Both the position numbers and the translations under genes were made by a program. The notes beneath the pieces were generated by a model. That model did no database searches and was not told the origin of the DNA. It saw only the letters and a list, made by a program, of their open reading frames with translations. From contig CM066031.1 in assembly GCA_033557465.1 (NCBI GenBank), positions 171,833,043 to 171,897,042 of the forward strand: a stretch of 64,000 nt of DNA, read 5' to 3'. Positions 22,600 through 33,560 of this stretch are shown in pieces. Each line of letters opens with the position of its first letter. Position 1 is the stretch's first letter. Source of the DNA: Ichthyophis bannanicus (Eukaryota > Chordata > Amphibia > Gymnophiona > Ichthyophiidae).

Positions 22600-23150
22600 C
22601 TGATGAGTGGAAGTGGTAAATATGATTTATAGTGTATTAAAATTTGATATACTGCCATTTAATTATATCAAAGTGGTTTATAAATACAAATGACATCAGA
22701 GACTAGAAAAGAATTCCATTAAAAATAAGTCTAAAGTGATAGATAACACAAATAGAATAGATAGCTGAGAATTAGCTGATGCGTGGGATTAGTGCAAAGG
22801 GAGGTCAGAAGCCTTACGAAACAAGTGGGTTTTGAGAGCAGATTTAAATTTCTGGTAGGAAGGTTCTAAACAGAGGTCTGTTGGTAAATCATTCCAAAGA
22901 AAAAGGGGTTCAGAAGTAAAAAGCCGAGAGTCTGGTTGAATCTTATCTAGCTTGAGTAACGGGAGGAAGAAAAAGATGATTAGCATGAATGGAGCAGAGA
23001 ACGCAGTGGGGTTTTTGAGGAGCAACAAATGAACAGGCCAATGCAGAAAGCCAGTGCTAGACCCGCATTGAAGCGATTTTTTTTTTATGTACCTGACAAT
23101 GCATACGCATTTTAGTGTGCACTGCAGGAAGGATAGGGTATGCAAATGTA
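22600..23150 (-). mobile_element. L2-like LINE 3' fragment
   Basis: The minus frame 23145-22789 encodes the terminal domain F-L-W-N-D-L-P-T-D-L followed by F-K-S-A-L-K-T-H-L-F. The 3' tail lies left of it (CACTTTGATATAATTAAATG in minus sense). Divergent from the element at 18925-22300, so it is a second L2 lineage. Confidence 0.75.
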
Positions 23151-23224
23151 CGCTGCGTTAACTGTACGCATGCAAATGAGCCAATACAATGTTAAACTGG
23201 GAGAGCAAGCCAAACACCTGCGCA

Positions 23225-24200
23225 CAAGAAGCCTGCGTCAGTTTGGCTTGCCCCTGATGCCATCAAAACACTGTCGGGGGCCGGTACTTTGAAAGAAAGA
23301 AAGTACCTGGTGGTTTAATGGCCCCTGTACTCCCCACCCCCAACTAAAAGAAAATAGAACCTGGTCTAGTGGCCTCTGTACCCCCACCCCAACCCAACCT
23401 GACTCAAAATAAAAGAAATTAAGATAAAAATTACCTGGTGGTCTAGGGCCCCTAAATCCAACCCCCTACCCTGTACCTTAAACTAGTCAGGAGCGCTGCC
23501 TATATGCTCCCACTCTGGACTGCTATCTTGTTAAATGGTGATGCCTGGCCGCACGCAATGCATCCTGGGATGCACCAGGTGGGGTTAGACTGCCATATAC
23601 GATATAAGATGGTGGACCAGAGCGGGAGCATGTAGGCAGCACTCCCGCCTATTTTAAGGTACGTGGAGGGGGGTTAGCTTTAGGGGCTGCTAGACCACCA
23701 GGTGATTTTTGTCTTAATTTCTTTTATTTTGGGTTGAAGTGGAGGGGACCAGGGGCCACTAGACCACCAGGTTCTGTTTTCTTTTAGTGGGGGGGGGGGG
23801 GGGGTTGGATTGAGGGGCCACTAGACCACCAGGTGATTTTTATTTTAATTTATTTTTTTTGGGTTGGTTTGGGTTGGGGTGGGGGGTACAGTGACCACTA
23901 GACCACCAGGTACTTACTTTCTGTCGGGACACTGGCCCTAACAGCATGTTGATGTCATCGGGGGCATTTCCCAATGCTGTGATCATTCCCGATGCCATCA
24001 AAACACTGTCGGCGGAGGGATGGGGCCGCTGGGCCATCAGGGATTCTTTTTTGTCAGGCATGGCCCCCAACAGTATTTTGATGACATCAGGGGTGTTTCC
24101 TGATGCCTGATTATCTGAGGAGATGATGATCTAGGCATCAGGGAAAGTATCGGATGCCATCAAAATAGTGTCAGAGGCGTGCGTTGGAGGTTTGTCACCT
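23225..24200. repeat. Large fold-back (palindromic) repeat
   Basis: An imperfect palindrome centred near 23566 on GCATCCTGGGATGC. The left arm runs from 23251 to 23566; the right arm matches it in reverse complement out to about 23966. Examples: GTACCTTAAA at about 23474 with TTTAAGGTAC near 23652, and CCTGATGCCATCAAAACAC at 23253 with its complement near 23945-23965. The right side holds two or three imperfect copies of the unit CTAGACCACCAGGTGATTTT and more copies of GATGCCATCAAAACACTGTC to about 24170. No coding frame. It resembles a fold-back or MITE-type element. Confidence 0.7.
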
Positions 24201-24469
24201 CAGACCGTGCAGTAAAACTTTTGGCGCTATGTCTGGTTGCAAAATCCTCTTTGCCTGTCTGTGTATCAGGCGTAACCATGATTTGCATACCAGATCATTA
24301 TGTGCAGCTGATTTAAATAGTTTTAAATACTCATGGCGTTAATTGGCACTGGTGTTTCTGTCAGCGTTTACTTCTGTTTTCTGCATTTTAAAGGATCGTA
24401 AAGTGTGCTTAAACGTGGCATTATGGGGTCGTAAAGGCCGTGCTAGCTTTCTGCACGGCCCGGAAGAGA
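24201..24469. other. Unassigned sequence
   Basis: No feature recognised between the fold-back repeat and the L2 relic that flanks DIRS-A. Confidence 0.4.
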
Positions 24470-24532
24470 GATATGAAGGATACTAGTGTGACAACTTTAT
24501 GGACAAGAATAAGAATTTTATACTGGATGTGA
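24470..24532 (-). mobile_element. L2-like relic, left flank of DIRS-A
   Basis: A phrase close to the minus-strand L2 sequence at about 13380-13440 (AGAATTTTATACTGGATG here; AGAAGTTTGAACTGGATG there). The expected next phrase, ending AAGCCAGTGG, appears at 35139-35150 on the other side of DIRS-A. DIRS-A therefore appears to have inserted into this L2. Confidence 0.5.
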
Positions 24533-24690
24533 TTCTCCGGGAACAAGCAGGAAGTCATTCCTCACATAATGAGTGATGTCAGCACCGATGGAGCCCTCGC
24601 AGAAGCATCCCCCCAGCTTTCAAAGACAACCTTTGGGAGATGCCACCACGCATGCCACCTTCCTGCCCAAGGGTACCATTTTGCTCAGTC
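24533..24690 (+). repeat. DIRS-A left inverted terminal repeat
   Basis: Pairs in reverse complement with 34960-35105. Shared phrases include GGGAGATGCCACCA at left versus TGGTGGCATCTCCC at right, and GATGTCAGCACC versus GGTGCTGACATC. Confidence 0.85.
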
Positions 24691-24935
24691 TCCTTTTTTC
24701 CATGGTGCCCTTCAGACATCCGTCTTGCTTGTCCCAGAAAAAGTTGATTTTTCTGCCCGGGTTTCATACTCTCCTCTGGTATCGCACCGGTACTCTTCCT
24801 GCCACTCGACCTCGCTGTCTCGGAATCGAGTTCGGTCTTCCTTTTGTAGTTTTTCATTTTTGGTGTCTTGGCGCCTTTTTTCCCACTGGCACCCCAGCAG
24901 GTCTTTGACCTTGCGAGGGGTACTTTTTCCTCCCC

Positions 24936-26874
24936 ATGGTTACCAATGGCGTCAAGAAGTGTGATCGGTGCACTAAAATTATGTCCAACTGACACACACG
25001 ACTGCTGCCTTCGCTGCCTCAGGCCTGACCATGACCCTGCAGCATACGGTCTCCGCAAAAAGATGGCCAGCAAGGCCCTTGAGAGCCTCCAGCAACAGCA
25101 CGATGTGTTTCCTTGAGTCCCCGGTACCGTCAAAGGCCAGGGCCACGACTGAAACCTTGACAATCCTGGGCAGGCCCCTCCGAACCTGAGCCCTGCCATG
25201 GTTCTTCAGAGAGGGAGTCTCCTTGAGAGAACCCAGGAAGAAGAAGAAAACCTCGAAGGTGGCGTCCCTGGATGGATCCGATAGGCCGGATGTGCTCTGA
25301 ACCAGGTCCTGCAGTCCAAGACGCTTGTCCGAGGGATTGGAGAGGGAGCATCCTGCAAAGGTCCTCCGAAAGAACCTGACTTCGGACCAGCCTCGTTCGC
25401 CAGAAACCATCCTCGTCGAGGACTCCCCTTCGGGGAACCAGCGTCAGGCCCAAGTCCCTTGGTGCCTGTGATGATGGCTGAGGAGCCTTCTGGCCTAGAG
25501 TCCAGAATGACTGCCCTGGAGCGCAGTTTGTCTGCCTTCATGGACCAGCAGCGGGCGCTATTGTCCGGTACGACCAGTTCATTTGCCCTGGGCCCCGGAA
25601 GCCGAGCCGATCTTTGGCTGAGGTCTCGATCCGCTTCCCACTCGATGGGACCGTGATCATCTCCAGCCAGTGCACTCGGCACCAGTCGAGGGGCCTCAGA
25701 AGGCCAAGGGCTAAGGTCGACCCCGGGGCCTGCAGACCATCCTTCCTTCGAGTCCTCGACGGAGCACTCTGAGTGGGAGGTGGAGGATGAGGAATTGCCC
25801 GATACCCGTCACCACTGTGACGTCCCCTAGGCTCTTCCATTTCGGAGCCCTGGCGGCAGTCTCCGTTGGAGGATCTGGGGTTCCTTGACTTCATCAGGGA
25901 CATGTCTAAGGCCCTGGCATTCCCAGTGGAATCGGAGGAGGACCCTCGGGCAGATGAGTTAGAAATCCTCCAGTACGAGGCCCCTCCGAGGGAATCGCTC
26001 ATGGTGCCCATCCCTCCCATCCTGGAGTGGCTGATGCTCTGTATGTGGGAAACACCGGCGTCGGTGCCGGTGGTGAGCAAGTGGCTCAACTCTATTGAAT
26101 CCACCAGAGCCCAGGCTTCCAGAAGTCACAGCTGCTGCACAACTCCATAGTGGTGGAGTCGGCCATTCGTCGACTGAAAATTCAGAAGACTCACTCCTCG
26201 GTGCCCCCTGGCAGGGAGTCATGCACCTTGGATGCCAATCGGCAGAAAATGTTACCAGGCTCGATGCACATCGGCCGCATCCAGGCTTACCAGCTGTACA
26301 TGAGAATCTACTTGAGAGACCTGGCAAAGGAATTCACTGGGTTCTCAGCTGGTCTATCCGAGGAACTCCTGCAGCGGTTCAAGAACTGGCCAAGGCCGTC
26401 CGTGAGTGCTCCGAGTTTGTGTCTTGGGCAGCCTATGATGGATTTGAGTCGGCGGCTTGAGTAGCAATGGCGGGCATCAGTGGCACTGATTCAGTGCCCA
26501 ACGCCAGGCTTGGCTACAGTCATCCAACCTCAAACAATGGATTCAGGACAAATTGGTCAATGTCTCATGCCAAGGAGAGAACCTCTTTGGCAAACCCATG
26601 ACCAACAAAGCTGCCGAGCTGGAGACTGAGTTCATGACAAGGACCAGGCTCTCTAAAAAGACCGCTGCCCCTCCCTGGTGGGAAGGGCTAGGGTAAAAAG
26701 CCCTTATACCCAAGGAAAGGAGCTGCTTAGAGAAACTACCCACCTTTTCAGGCCTCTCCGGCTCCCCAACAGGGTCAGCAAGCCAAGGGACATGAGCATG
26801 GCTCTTGTAAGCAGAAGGCTTCAAAACCCCAGGCACTGGCCCCGGCCCCGGCCCAGCCAGGGGGGAGCTTTTGA
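24936..26874 (+). pseudogene. DIRS-A ORF1, Gag-like, multiply broken
   Basis: Starts at ATG 24936 with K-K-C-D-R-C-T-K followed by a frame change and D-T-H-D-C-C-L-R-C-L-R-P-D-H-D. This is a Cys/His cluster shared with DIRS-B and DIRS-C. A Ser/Pro-rich region follows, then a conserved capsid-like part: F-L-D-F-I-R-D-M-S-K-A at 25880, V-P-P-G-R-E-S near 26205, Y-Q-L-Y-M-R-I-Y near 26290 and G-E-N-L-F-G-K-P near 26575. The frame ends at TTT-TGA (TGA 26872-26874), and RT homology continues in the +1 frame from the next codon. Many internal stops and frameshifts. Confidence 0.8.
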
Positions 26875-27557
26875 CTCCTTGGGCATAGCCTCTCTATCCC
26901 AAGGAGGTCAGGAGCCCACAGGGGGACGTCTGACCCACTATGCCCAAAGGTGGCTGACCATCACCTGGGCACTTCGAGTGGTCAAGGAGGGTTATCTCCT
27001 CCATCTGACTCGGACACCTCCCCCTTATTTTCCGGGAGAACCCCTCAGGTCTCACCTTCACCAGGACCTTCTACTGAAGGTGCTGGCAGGTCTTCTCGAG
27101 GACAAAGCGGTGGAACCATTGCTCCACCATCTCAAGAGCAAGGGGTTCTACTCCAGGTACTTCATCGTGCCTAAAAGGACAGGGGGTCTAAGGCCTATCC
27201 TCGACCTGTGCAACCTCAAGAAGTTCCTGGTGAGGGAGAAGTTCAAGATGCTTTCCCTTGGAACATTGCTGCCTTACCTCCAGCAGGGAGATTGACTATG
27301 CTCCTTGGATCTGAAGGATGCCCATACCCACATCCTCATTCACCCCAACCACAGGCAGTACCTGCAATTCATGGTGGGGGGTGGACACTATCAGTATAGG
27401 GTGCTGCCTTTCGGCTTGGCCTCTGCCGCAAGGGTCTTCACAAAATGCTGGCAGTCACAGCCGCCTTCCTCCGCCTCCATGGGGTTTTTGTCTTCTCCTA
27501 CCTGGACGACTGGCTTATAGAGGGAGGCACGGCCTCGGATGTGCAGCAGGCGACTGA
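26868..27557 (+). pseudogene. DIRS-A ORF2 first part: reverse transcriptase
   Basis: Shows P-P-P-Y-F-P-G-E-P-L, V-P-K-R-T-G-G-L-R-P-I-L-D-L, K-F-K-M-L-S-L, L-D-L-K-D-A-H-T-H-I-L-I-H-P, Y-R-V-L-P-F-G-L-A-S-A and the catalytic S-Y-L-D-D-W-L box near 27500. A TGA at 27292-27294 replaces the Trp of the D-W-L-C-S-L-D block, and another frame change lies near 27445. The CR1 inserted right after Q-Q-A-T-E at 27557. Confidence 0.88.
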
Positions 27558-27726
27558 ACATAAGAACATAAGATATGCCATACTGGGTCAGACCAAGGTC
27601 CATCAAGCCCAGTATCCTGTTTCCAACAGTGGCCAATCTAGGTCATACATACCTAGCAGTATCCCCAAAAGACACAGGTTCCACAGTGCTTGTATTGGGT
27701 CAAGCATTGATATCCTGGGTCCCTTT

Positions 27727-30692
27727 TTAATAATGATTTATGGACCTTTCCTCCAGGAACTTGTCCAAACCTTTTTTAAACCCAGCTACACTAACAGCTC
27801 TTACTACATCCTCCGGTAACAAATTCCAGAGTTTGATTACACGTTGAGTGAAAAAATATTTTCTCTTATTTGTCTTAAATAGTTTACCCTGTAGCTTCAT
27901 TACATGTCCCCTAGTCTTTCTATATTCTGATAGCGTAAACAATCGATCTACGTTTACCCGTTCCACTCCATTCATTAATTTATAGACCTCTATCATATCT
28001 CCCGTCAGCCGTCTCTTTTCCAAGTTGAAGAGCCCTAACCTTTGTAGCCTCTCTTCATAGGAGTAGCCTTCCATCCCCTTTACCATTTTGGTGGCTCTTC
28101 TCTGTACCTTTTCTAATAACACTATATCCTTTTTAAGATACGGCGACCAGAATTGCACACAATATTCAAGGTGCGGTCGTACCATGGAACGATACAGAGG
28201 CATTATAATATCCTTTCTTTTATTTTCCATTCCTTTCCTTATGATACCTAGCATTCTTTTTGCTTTCTTGGCCGCCGCTGCACACTGGGTGGAGGGTTTT
28301 AACATGTTATCCACGATGACTCCTAAATCTTTTTCCTGGGCGGTGGTTCCCAATGTGGAACCTTGCATCGTGTAACCATAGTGTGGGTTATTCTTTCCTA
28401 GGTGCATAACTTTGCACTTGTCCACATTAAATTTCATCTGCCATTTGGATGCCCAGTCTTCCAATTTATCCAGATCCTCCTGCAGTTTTCTAAAGTCCTC
28501 TTGGGTTTTAACAACTTTAAACAGTTTTGTGTCATCTGCAAATTTGATAACCTCACTAGTTATTCCCTTTTCCAGGTCATTTATGAATATGTCAAAAAGT
28601 AGCGGACCCAGTACAGATCCCTGGGGTACTCCACAATTCACCTTTTTCCATTGGGAAAATTGGCCATTTAGCCCTACCCTCTACTTTCTATCTTTTAACC
28701 AGTTCCTGATCCACAATAGTATATTGCCTCCTATCCCAGGACTTTTTAGTTTTGCCAAAAGTCTCTGATGGGGGACCTTGTCAAAGGCTTTCTGAAAGTC
28801 CAGATACACATATCAACCGACTCACCTTTGTCTACCTGTTTATTCACACCTTCAAAAAAACATATCAGATTAGTAAGACAAGATCTTCCTTGTCTAAAGC
28901 CATGTTGGCTGTCTCCCATTAGGCCATGACTATCTACATGCTGTGTAATTTTGTTCTTTATGATGGTTTCTACCATCTTCCCCGGTACTGACGTCAGGCT
29001 CATCGGTCTGCAATTTCCCGGATCACCCCTGGAACCCTTTTTAAAAATTGGCGTTACATTGGCGACCCTCCAATCTTCAGGTATTACAGATGATTTTAAT
29101 GAAAGTTCACAGATTACTAATAGCAGGTCTGCAATCTCATATTTCAGTTCTTTCAACACTCTTGGATGTATACCATCCGGTCCAGGTGAATTGCTACTAT
29201 TCAGTTTATCAAATAGTTGTAATACATCTTCCCGGTGTAGCGATATTTCTCTCAATTCCTCTGCAGTATCACCTTTAAATACCACTTCAGTCTTGGGTAA
29301 CATCCCTACATCTTCCTCAGTAAAGACCGAAGCAAAGAATTCATTCAGTCTTTCCGCTATCGCCTTGTCTCCTCTTACTGCCCCTTTTACCCCTCTATCA
29401 TCTAATGGTCCAATTGACTGTCTCACAGGCCTTTTGCTACGAATGTACTTGAAAAAGTCTTTATTTCGTGTTTTTGCTTCCGTAGCAAGTTCCTTCTCAA
29501 ATTCTCGCTTTGCCTGCCTTATCAATGCTTTGCATTTAACTTGCCAGTGCTTGTGCTGTTTCCAGTTTTCGTCATTTGGCTCTTTTTTCCATTTCCTGAA
29601 AGATGCTTTTTTGGCAGCAACAGCCTCTCTGACCTCACCTTTAAACCATGCTGGCAGTTTTTTGGACTTCCTTCCACTTTTCTTAAGGTGTGGAATACAG
29701 CTGGTCTGGGCTTCCAGGATAGTATTTTTAAACAACACCCAAACTTGATATAAGTCTTTAACCTTTGCAACCGCTCCTTTTAGTTTTTTCTTAACTATAT
29801 TCCTCATTTTATCATAAGTTAATCTATCGAAAGTTAAAAGGTAGTACTGTGGATTTCTTTACTATCCCTCCTCCACTAATTAAATCAAACACGATCATGC
29901 TATGATCACTATTGCCAAGTGGTCCCAACACCCTTATCTCTTGCACCAGATCTGGTGTTCCACTAAGGACTAGGTCCAGTATGGCTTCCCCTCTGGTCGG
30001 TTCATGAACCAGCTGCTCCAGGAAGCAGTCATTTATTTCATCTAGAAACTTTATCTCCCTAGCATGTCCTGCTGTGACACTGACCCAGTCGATACCGGGG
30101 TAATTGAAATCGCCCATTATTATTACCGCGCTGTAACTTTTGTTAGCTTCCTTGATTTCTTTGAGCATTTCATCATCCATTTGTTCATTCTGGCCAGGCG
30201 GTCGATAGTACACCCCCACTGCCATCACCTTCCCCTTCGTACATGGAATTTCAATCCATAGAGATTCTACAGCAAATTTTTTTCCTGCAAATCTTTAATC
30301 CTTTCTGACTCAATGCCCTCTCTAACATAGAGCGCAACCCTTCCACCAATTTGATCAGTTCTATTATTACGATATAGTTTGTACCCAGGTATCAGTGTCC
30401 CACTGGCTATCCTCCTTCCACCATGTCTCTGAGATTGCAATCATATTAACCTCTCATTTAGTGCTATATATTCTAACTCTCCCATCTTATTGTTTAGACT
30501 TCTAGCATTTGCATATAAGCATTTTAGAGACTGTATTTTATTAATATTAATATGGCTATTGGTAGGCATGGGTAATTTGGAATCTTTACGCTCTGTCTGC
30601 ACCATATTCAAGGGCATTTGAGGTACTTTACTCTTTTTTGGAACCTCACTGCTTTTGGTAGTATCCTTCAAGGATACCATCTTCCGAACCAT
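27727..30692 (-). pseudogene. CR1 ORF2: endonuclease-reverse transcriptase, frameshifted
   Basis: Pieces 30692-30441, 30228-29824, 29807-28746 and 28641-27727. Endonuclease: Y-A-N-A-R-S-L at the start, M-G-D-F-N-Y-P-G, and G-N-S-D-H-S-M. RT: S-P-G-P-D-G-I-H-P, S-L-T-S-V-P-G-K, then [12 protein letters not shown] and [10 protein letters not shown]-terminal: L-E-Y-C-V-Q-F-W and [13 protein letters not shown]. It differs from the copy at 2011-4973 by several frameshifts and small deletions around 30230-30440, 29815 and 28645-28745. Catalytic residues remain. Confidence 0.92.
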
Positions 30693-30759
30693 GCGCTCTT
30701 GGGCGACTGTCGGCTTTCCCCTATTTTCTAGTTTAAAAGCTTCTCTATCTCCTTTTTAA

Positions 30760-31628
30760 AGGTTAATGCCAGCAGTCTGGTTCCATCCCGGTTAAGGTGA
30801 ATCCCATCCTTTCCCCAGAATGTTCGTCAGTTCCTAACAAATCCAAAACCCTCATCCTTGCACCATTGTCTCATCCACGCATTGAGACTCTGGAGCTCTG
30901 CCTGCCTTTTGGGTCCTGCATGTGGAACAGGAAGCATTTCGGAGAACGCTACCCTGGAAGTTCTGGATTTCAACTTCCTACCTAAAAGCTTAAATTTAGC
31001 CTCCAGGACTTCCCTACCACATTTTCCTATGTCATTGGTACCGACATGTACCTACAGCAGACTCCTCCCCAGCACTATCTAAGATCCTATCTAGGCGGTG
31101 CATGAGGTCCGCTACCTTCGCACCAGGCAGGCATGTTACCAGGCGATCCTCACGTCCACCAGCCACCCAGCTATCTACATGCCTAATGATTGAATCACCA
31201 ACTATAACAGCTATCCTAACCCTCCCCTCATGGACACATGGCCCTGGAGAAACATCCTCGGTGCGAGAGGGTTTTACATCACCTGGAGGACAGGTCCTAG
31301 TTACAGGATCATGTCCTGCCACACCAGGGTGATGTTCTCCTGTCATGTGACCTCTCTTCTCCATGGCAACAGGTATGCTGCCAGACTGGAGGTGGGACTT
31401 CAGGACTATATCCCTGTAGGTCTCATCTATGTACTTCTCTGTCTTTCTTATGTCTTCCAGGTCTGCTACTCTAGCCTCTAGAGAATGGACTTGTTCCCTG
31501 AGAGCAAAGAGCTCCTTGCACTTAGCGCATACGTAAGACCTCTCACCAACTGGGAGAAAATCATACATGTGACACTCAATGCAAAAGACTGGAAAGCCCC
31601 CATCCCGCTGCTGGACTGTTGTCTGCAT
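30760..31628 (-). pseudogene. CR1 ORF1: Cys-rich/coiled-coil N-terminus plus SGNH esterase
   Basis: Frame 31628-31032 gives the ORF1 N-terminus missing from the copy at 5009-5536. A Cys pair C-I-E-C-H and a second pair C-A-K-C form a zinc-finger-like unit, followed by a heptad-like stretch (L-F-A-L-R-E-Q-V-H-S-L-E-A-R-V-A-D-L). A polar linker leads to the esterase block V-I-V-G-D-S-I-I-R-H and D-R-L-V-T-C-L-P-G-A. The frame is lost near 31035 by a small deletion, and the remaining esterase part, including the D-G-I-H-L-N block near 30800, lies in another frame. The layout agrees with known esterase-bearing CR1 ORF1 proteins, thought to bind RNA and perhaps membranes. Confidence 0.85.
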
Positions 31629-32317
31629 CTTAGATTAAAGCTTGTGTTTAGGTCTTTAAATTCTGTATTTACTAAGGGTTGATGTAGATGCTTATACTAA
31701 TAGAAGTGTATCTAATACCTCTAATATACCTTGTTCACCTGAAGCTTAATTAATCTCAGGTCCTCAATGTATGACTGATTTGGATAAAGAGCTGCACCTG
31801 AGAGCAGCCTCTTTCCTCTAAGACGTGTAAGTACCTATAAAGCTACAATTACCCCAGGGGCGGGTGGTTGTTGGGGATGGAGGGGGGGAGATAACACTTA
31901 TTAAAAGAGGGCTGTTACAAGGTACCCTGTCCTGTACACTCAGCAGGGGAGGAGGGGGGTAGTCCCTCAGGTAGGCTAGAGCAGGAAAAAAAGTTTAAAA
32001 CGCAGCAGGTTCTGGGGACAGAGCAGGGAGAGATGTTTAATTTAAAGTAACAGTTAACCTGGCTACCACACAAAGGCCAGTTAGTTGAGAGAGGCAAGGT
32101 AAGTTATACAGCTGAGAAAGCTGAAGTGCAGAACTAAAGGGAACAGGAGGTGAAGTAGCACACCAATAAAGACCACAAATAAATAGTTAAAAAGACAGCT
32201 AGAACTCACAGCAAAGTTGTCACAGGAGTTAAATATCCACCTCTCTAGCAGAGCACTGTGAGGGCACTGCTCTTCCCAGAGCAGAGAGAGGCAAACAGCA
32301 TGCCTGCACCATCTAGG

Positions 32318-33560
32318 TCCTATAGTACTTGGGCTTTGTGATAAGCTACCCCGAGTCTCATCTCCTTCCGACAAAATGTCTGGAGTTCATTGGGGCAAGA
32401 CTAGACCCTTCAAGCAAAAACCTTCCTGCCTGGGGACCGAGCCAACCGCCTCAGGACCCTGGCATGGGGCACCGTCCCTCTGTGCCCACTTGGCTCCTCT
32501 TGCAGCTCCTTGGACACATGACCTCCATGGTCCACATTTTTTATTTTATTTATTTATTTTTATTACAAATTCTTATATACCGCGCTATTTAGAATCAGAG
32601 CGGTTTACATCACTCCAGATGCCCGCCTCCACATGAAGGCCATGCAGTGGTGTCTCCGGGACCAGTGGACTCAAGCCACGAGGCACCTCTGAGACAAAGT
32701 CTCTGTGACCCGCCAGTTGGTAGACTCTTGGACATGGTGGCAGACTCCCCAATATTTTGATGTGGGGATGCCTTTTCAGATCCCAAACCCCTTAAAGCTC
32801 CTCACCACAGATGCCTCCCTGCTTGGTGCTCGGCTGGGGAGCCCACTGCGAGGAACTCCGCACCCAGGGCAGCTGGTCGCTGGATGAGATCAACCAGCAG
32901 ATCATCCTCCTGTAACTGCGGGCAATATACTTAGCCCTTCGAGCTTTTTGCCAGCGCCTAAGTCACCAGCTGGTGCTGGTCCAGACGGACAACCAGGTGG
33001 CGATGTTTCTGTGTGAACAAATGGGGGCACGGGGTCTCACCCTCTGCCAGGAGGCAGTGCTCCTCTGCTCCTGTGTAGTCTACCAGGGTATCCTCCTGAG
33101 GGCAATATACCTGCCAGGCCAGAAAACCTACTGGCCGACAGATTGAGCAGGGTCCTCCAGCCACACGAGTGGCAGCTGGATCGCAGTGTGACTGACTCTT
33201 CCAGATCTGGGGGGAACCCATGATGGACTTGTTCGCCAGTCCAGATAACTTCCAGTTACCTCGTTTTTGCTCCCGGCAGGCCCACCCCTCCAGGGTGGCA
33301 GTGGACGGGTTCCTCATCTCCTGGTCGGAGTGCCTCATGTACACCTTCCCTCCCATGCCACTGATTGCCAAAACCTTGATCAGGATTCTTCATGACAAGG
33401 CCTCGCTCATCCTGATAGCCCCTCAGTGGCCCAGGCAACCATGGTTCTCGCTACTCCTCTGACTGTTGATGGAGACCCCCATCCCATTGGGGAACTCTAT
33501 GGGACTCCTGTCTCAAGAAGTGGGCTCTCTTCTGCACCACAACTTGGGGTCCCTATCACT
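32318..33560 (+). pseudogene. DIRS-A ORF2 second part: RNase H and C-terminal domain
   Basis: Resumes with Y-L-G-F-V-I-S-Y and L-E-F-I-G-A-R-L-D. RNase H blocks follow: T-T-D-A-S near 32808, L-R-A-I-Y-L-A-L near 32915, and V-Q-T-D-N-Q-V-A-M-F near 32980. The C-terminal region has D-L-F-A-S-P near 33226, D-G-F-L-I-S-W near 33305 and F-P-P-M-P-L near 33347. In DIRS elements this region is described as a methyltransferase-like domain; I cannot confirm that fold here. Stops and frameshifts throughout. A 77-base repeat sits at 32536-32612. Confidence 0.82.
32536..32612 (-). repeat. Very short L2-type 3'-tail insertion in RNase H region
   Basis: TTTA-rich tract then TATACCGCGCTATTTAGA and GCGGTTTACAT. 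It lies between codons for V-H and I-T-P, where DIRS-B and DIRS-C are continuous (V-H-V-T-P / V-H-V-V-P). ACAT on each side suggests a 4-base duplication. This is an extreme 5' truncation of a tail-bearing LINE or SINE. Confidence 0.75.

Larger units (their letters stand above)
27558..32317 (-). mobile_element. CR1 (family 1), near full length, inside DIRS-A
   Basis: A 4.76 kb minus-strand CR1 and the most complete family-1 copy in the window. Left: 3' tail with AACATAAGAACATAAGA. Right: about 690 bases of 5' leader (31629-32317). In between are ORF1 (31628 to about 30760) and ORF2 (30692-27727). It splits the DIRS-A RT gene between Q-Q-A-T-E and Y-L-G-F-V-I-S-Y. Because DIRS-A is itself decayed but recognisable, this CR1 is younger than DIRS-A. 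Confidence 0.93.

Noticed and set aside
23225..24200. CRISPR-like regular repeats
   Set aside because: Repeated units are inverted and imperfect with irregular spacing, in a vertebrate setting; a fold-back repeat explains them.
24579..26327. Several minus-strand frames of 120-206 codons
   Set aside because: All complement the DIRS-A Gag region. Composition-driven, with no family.
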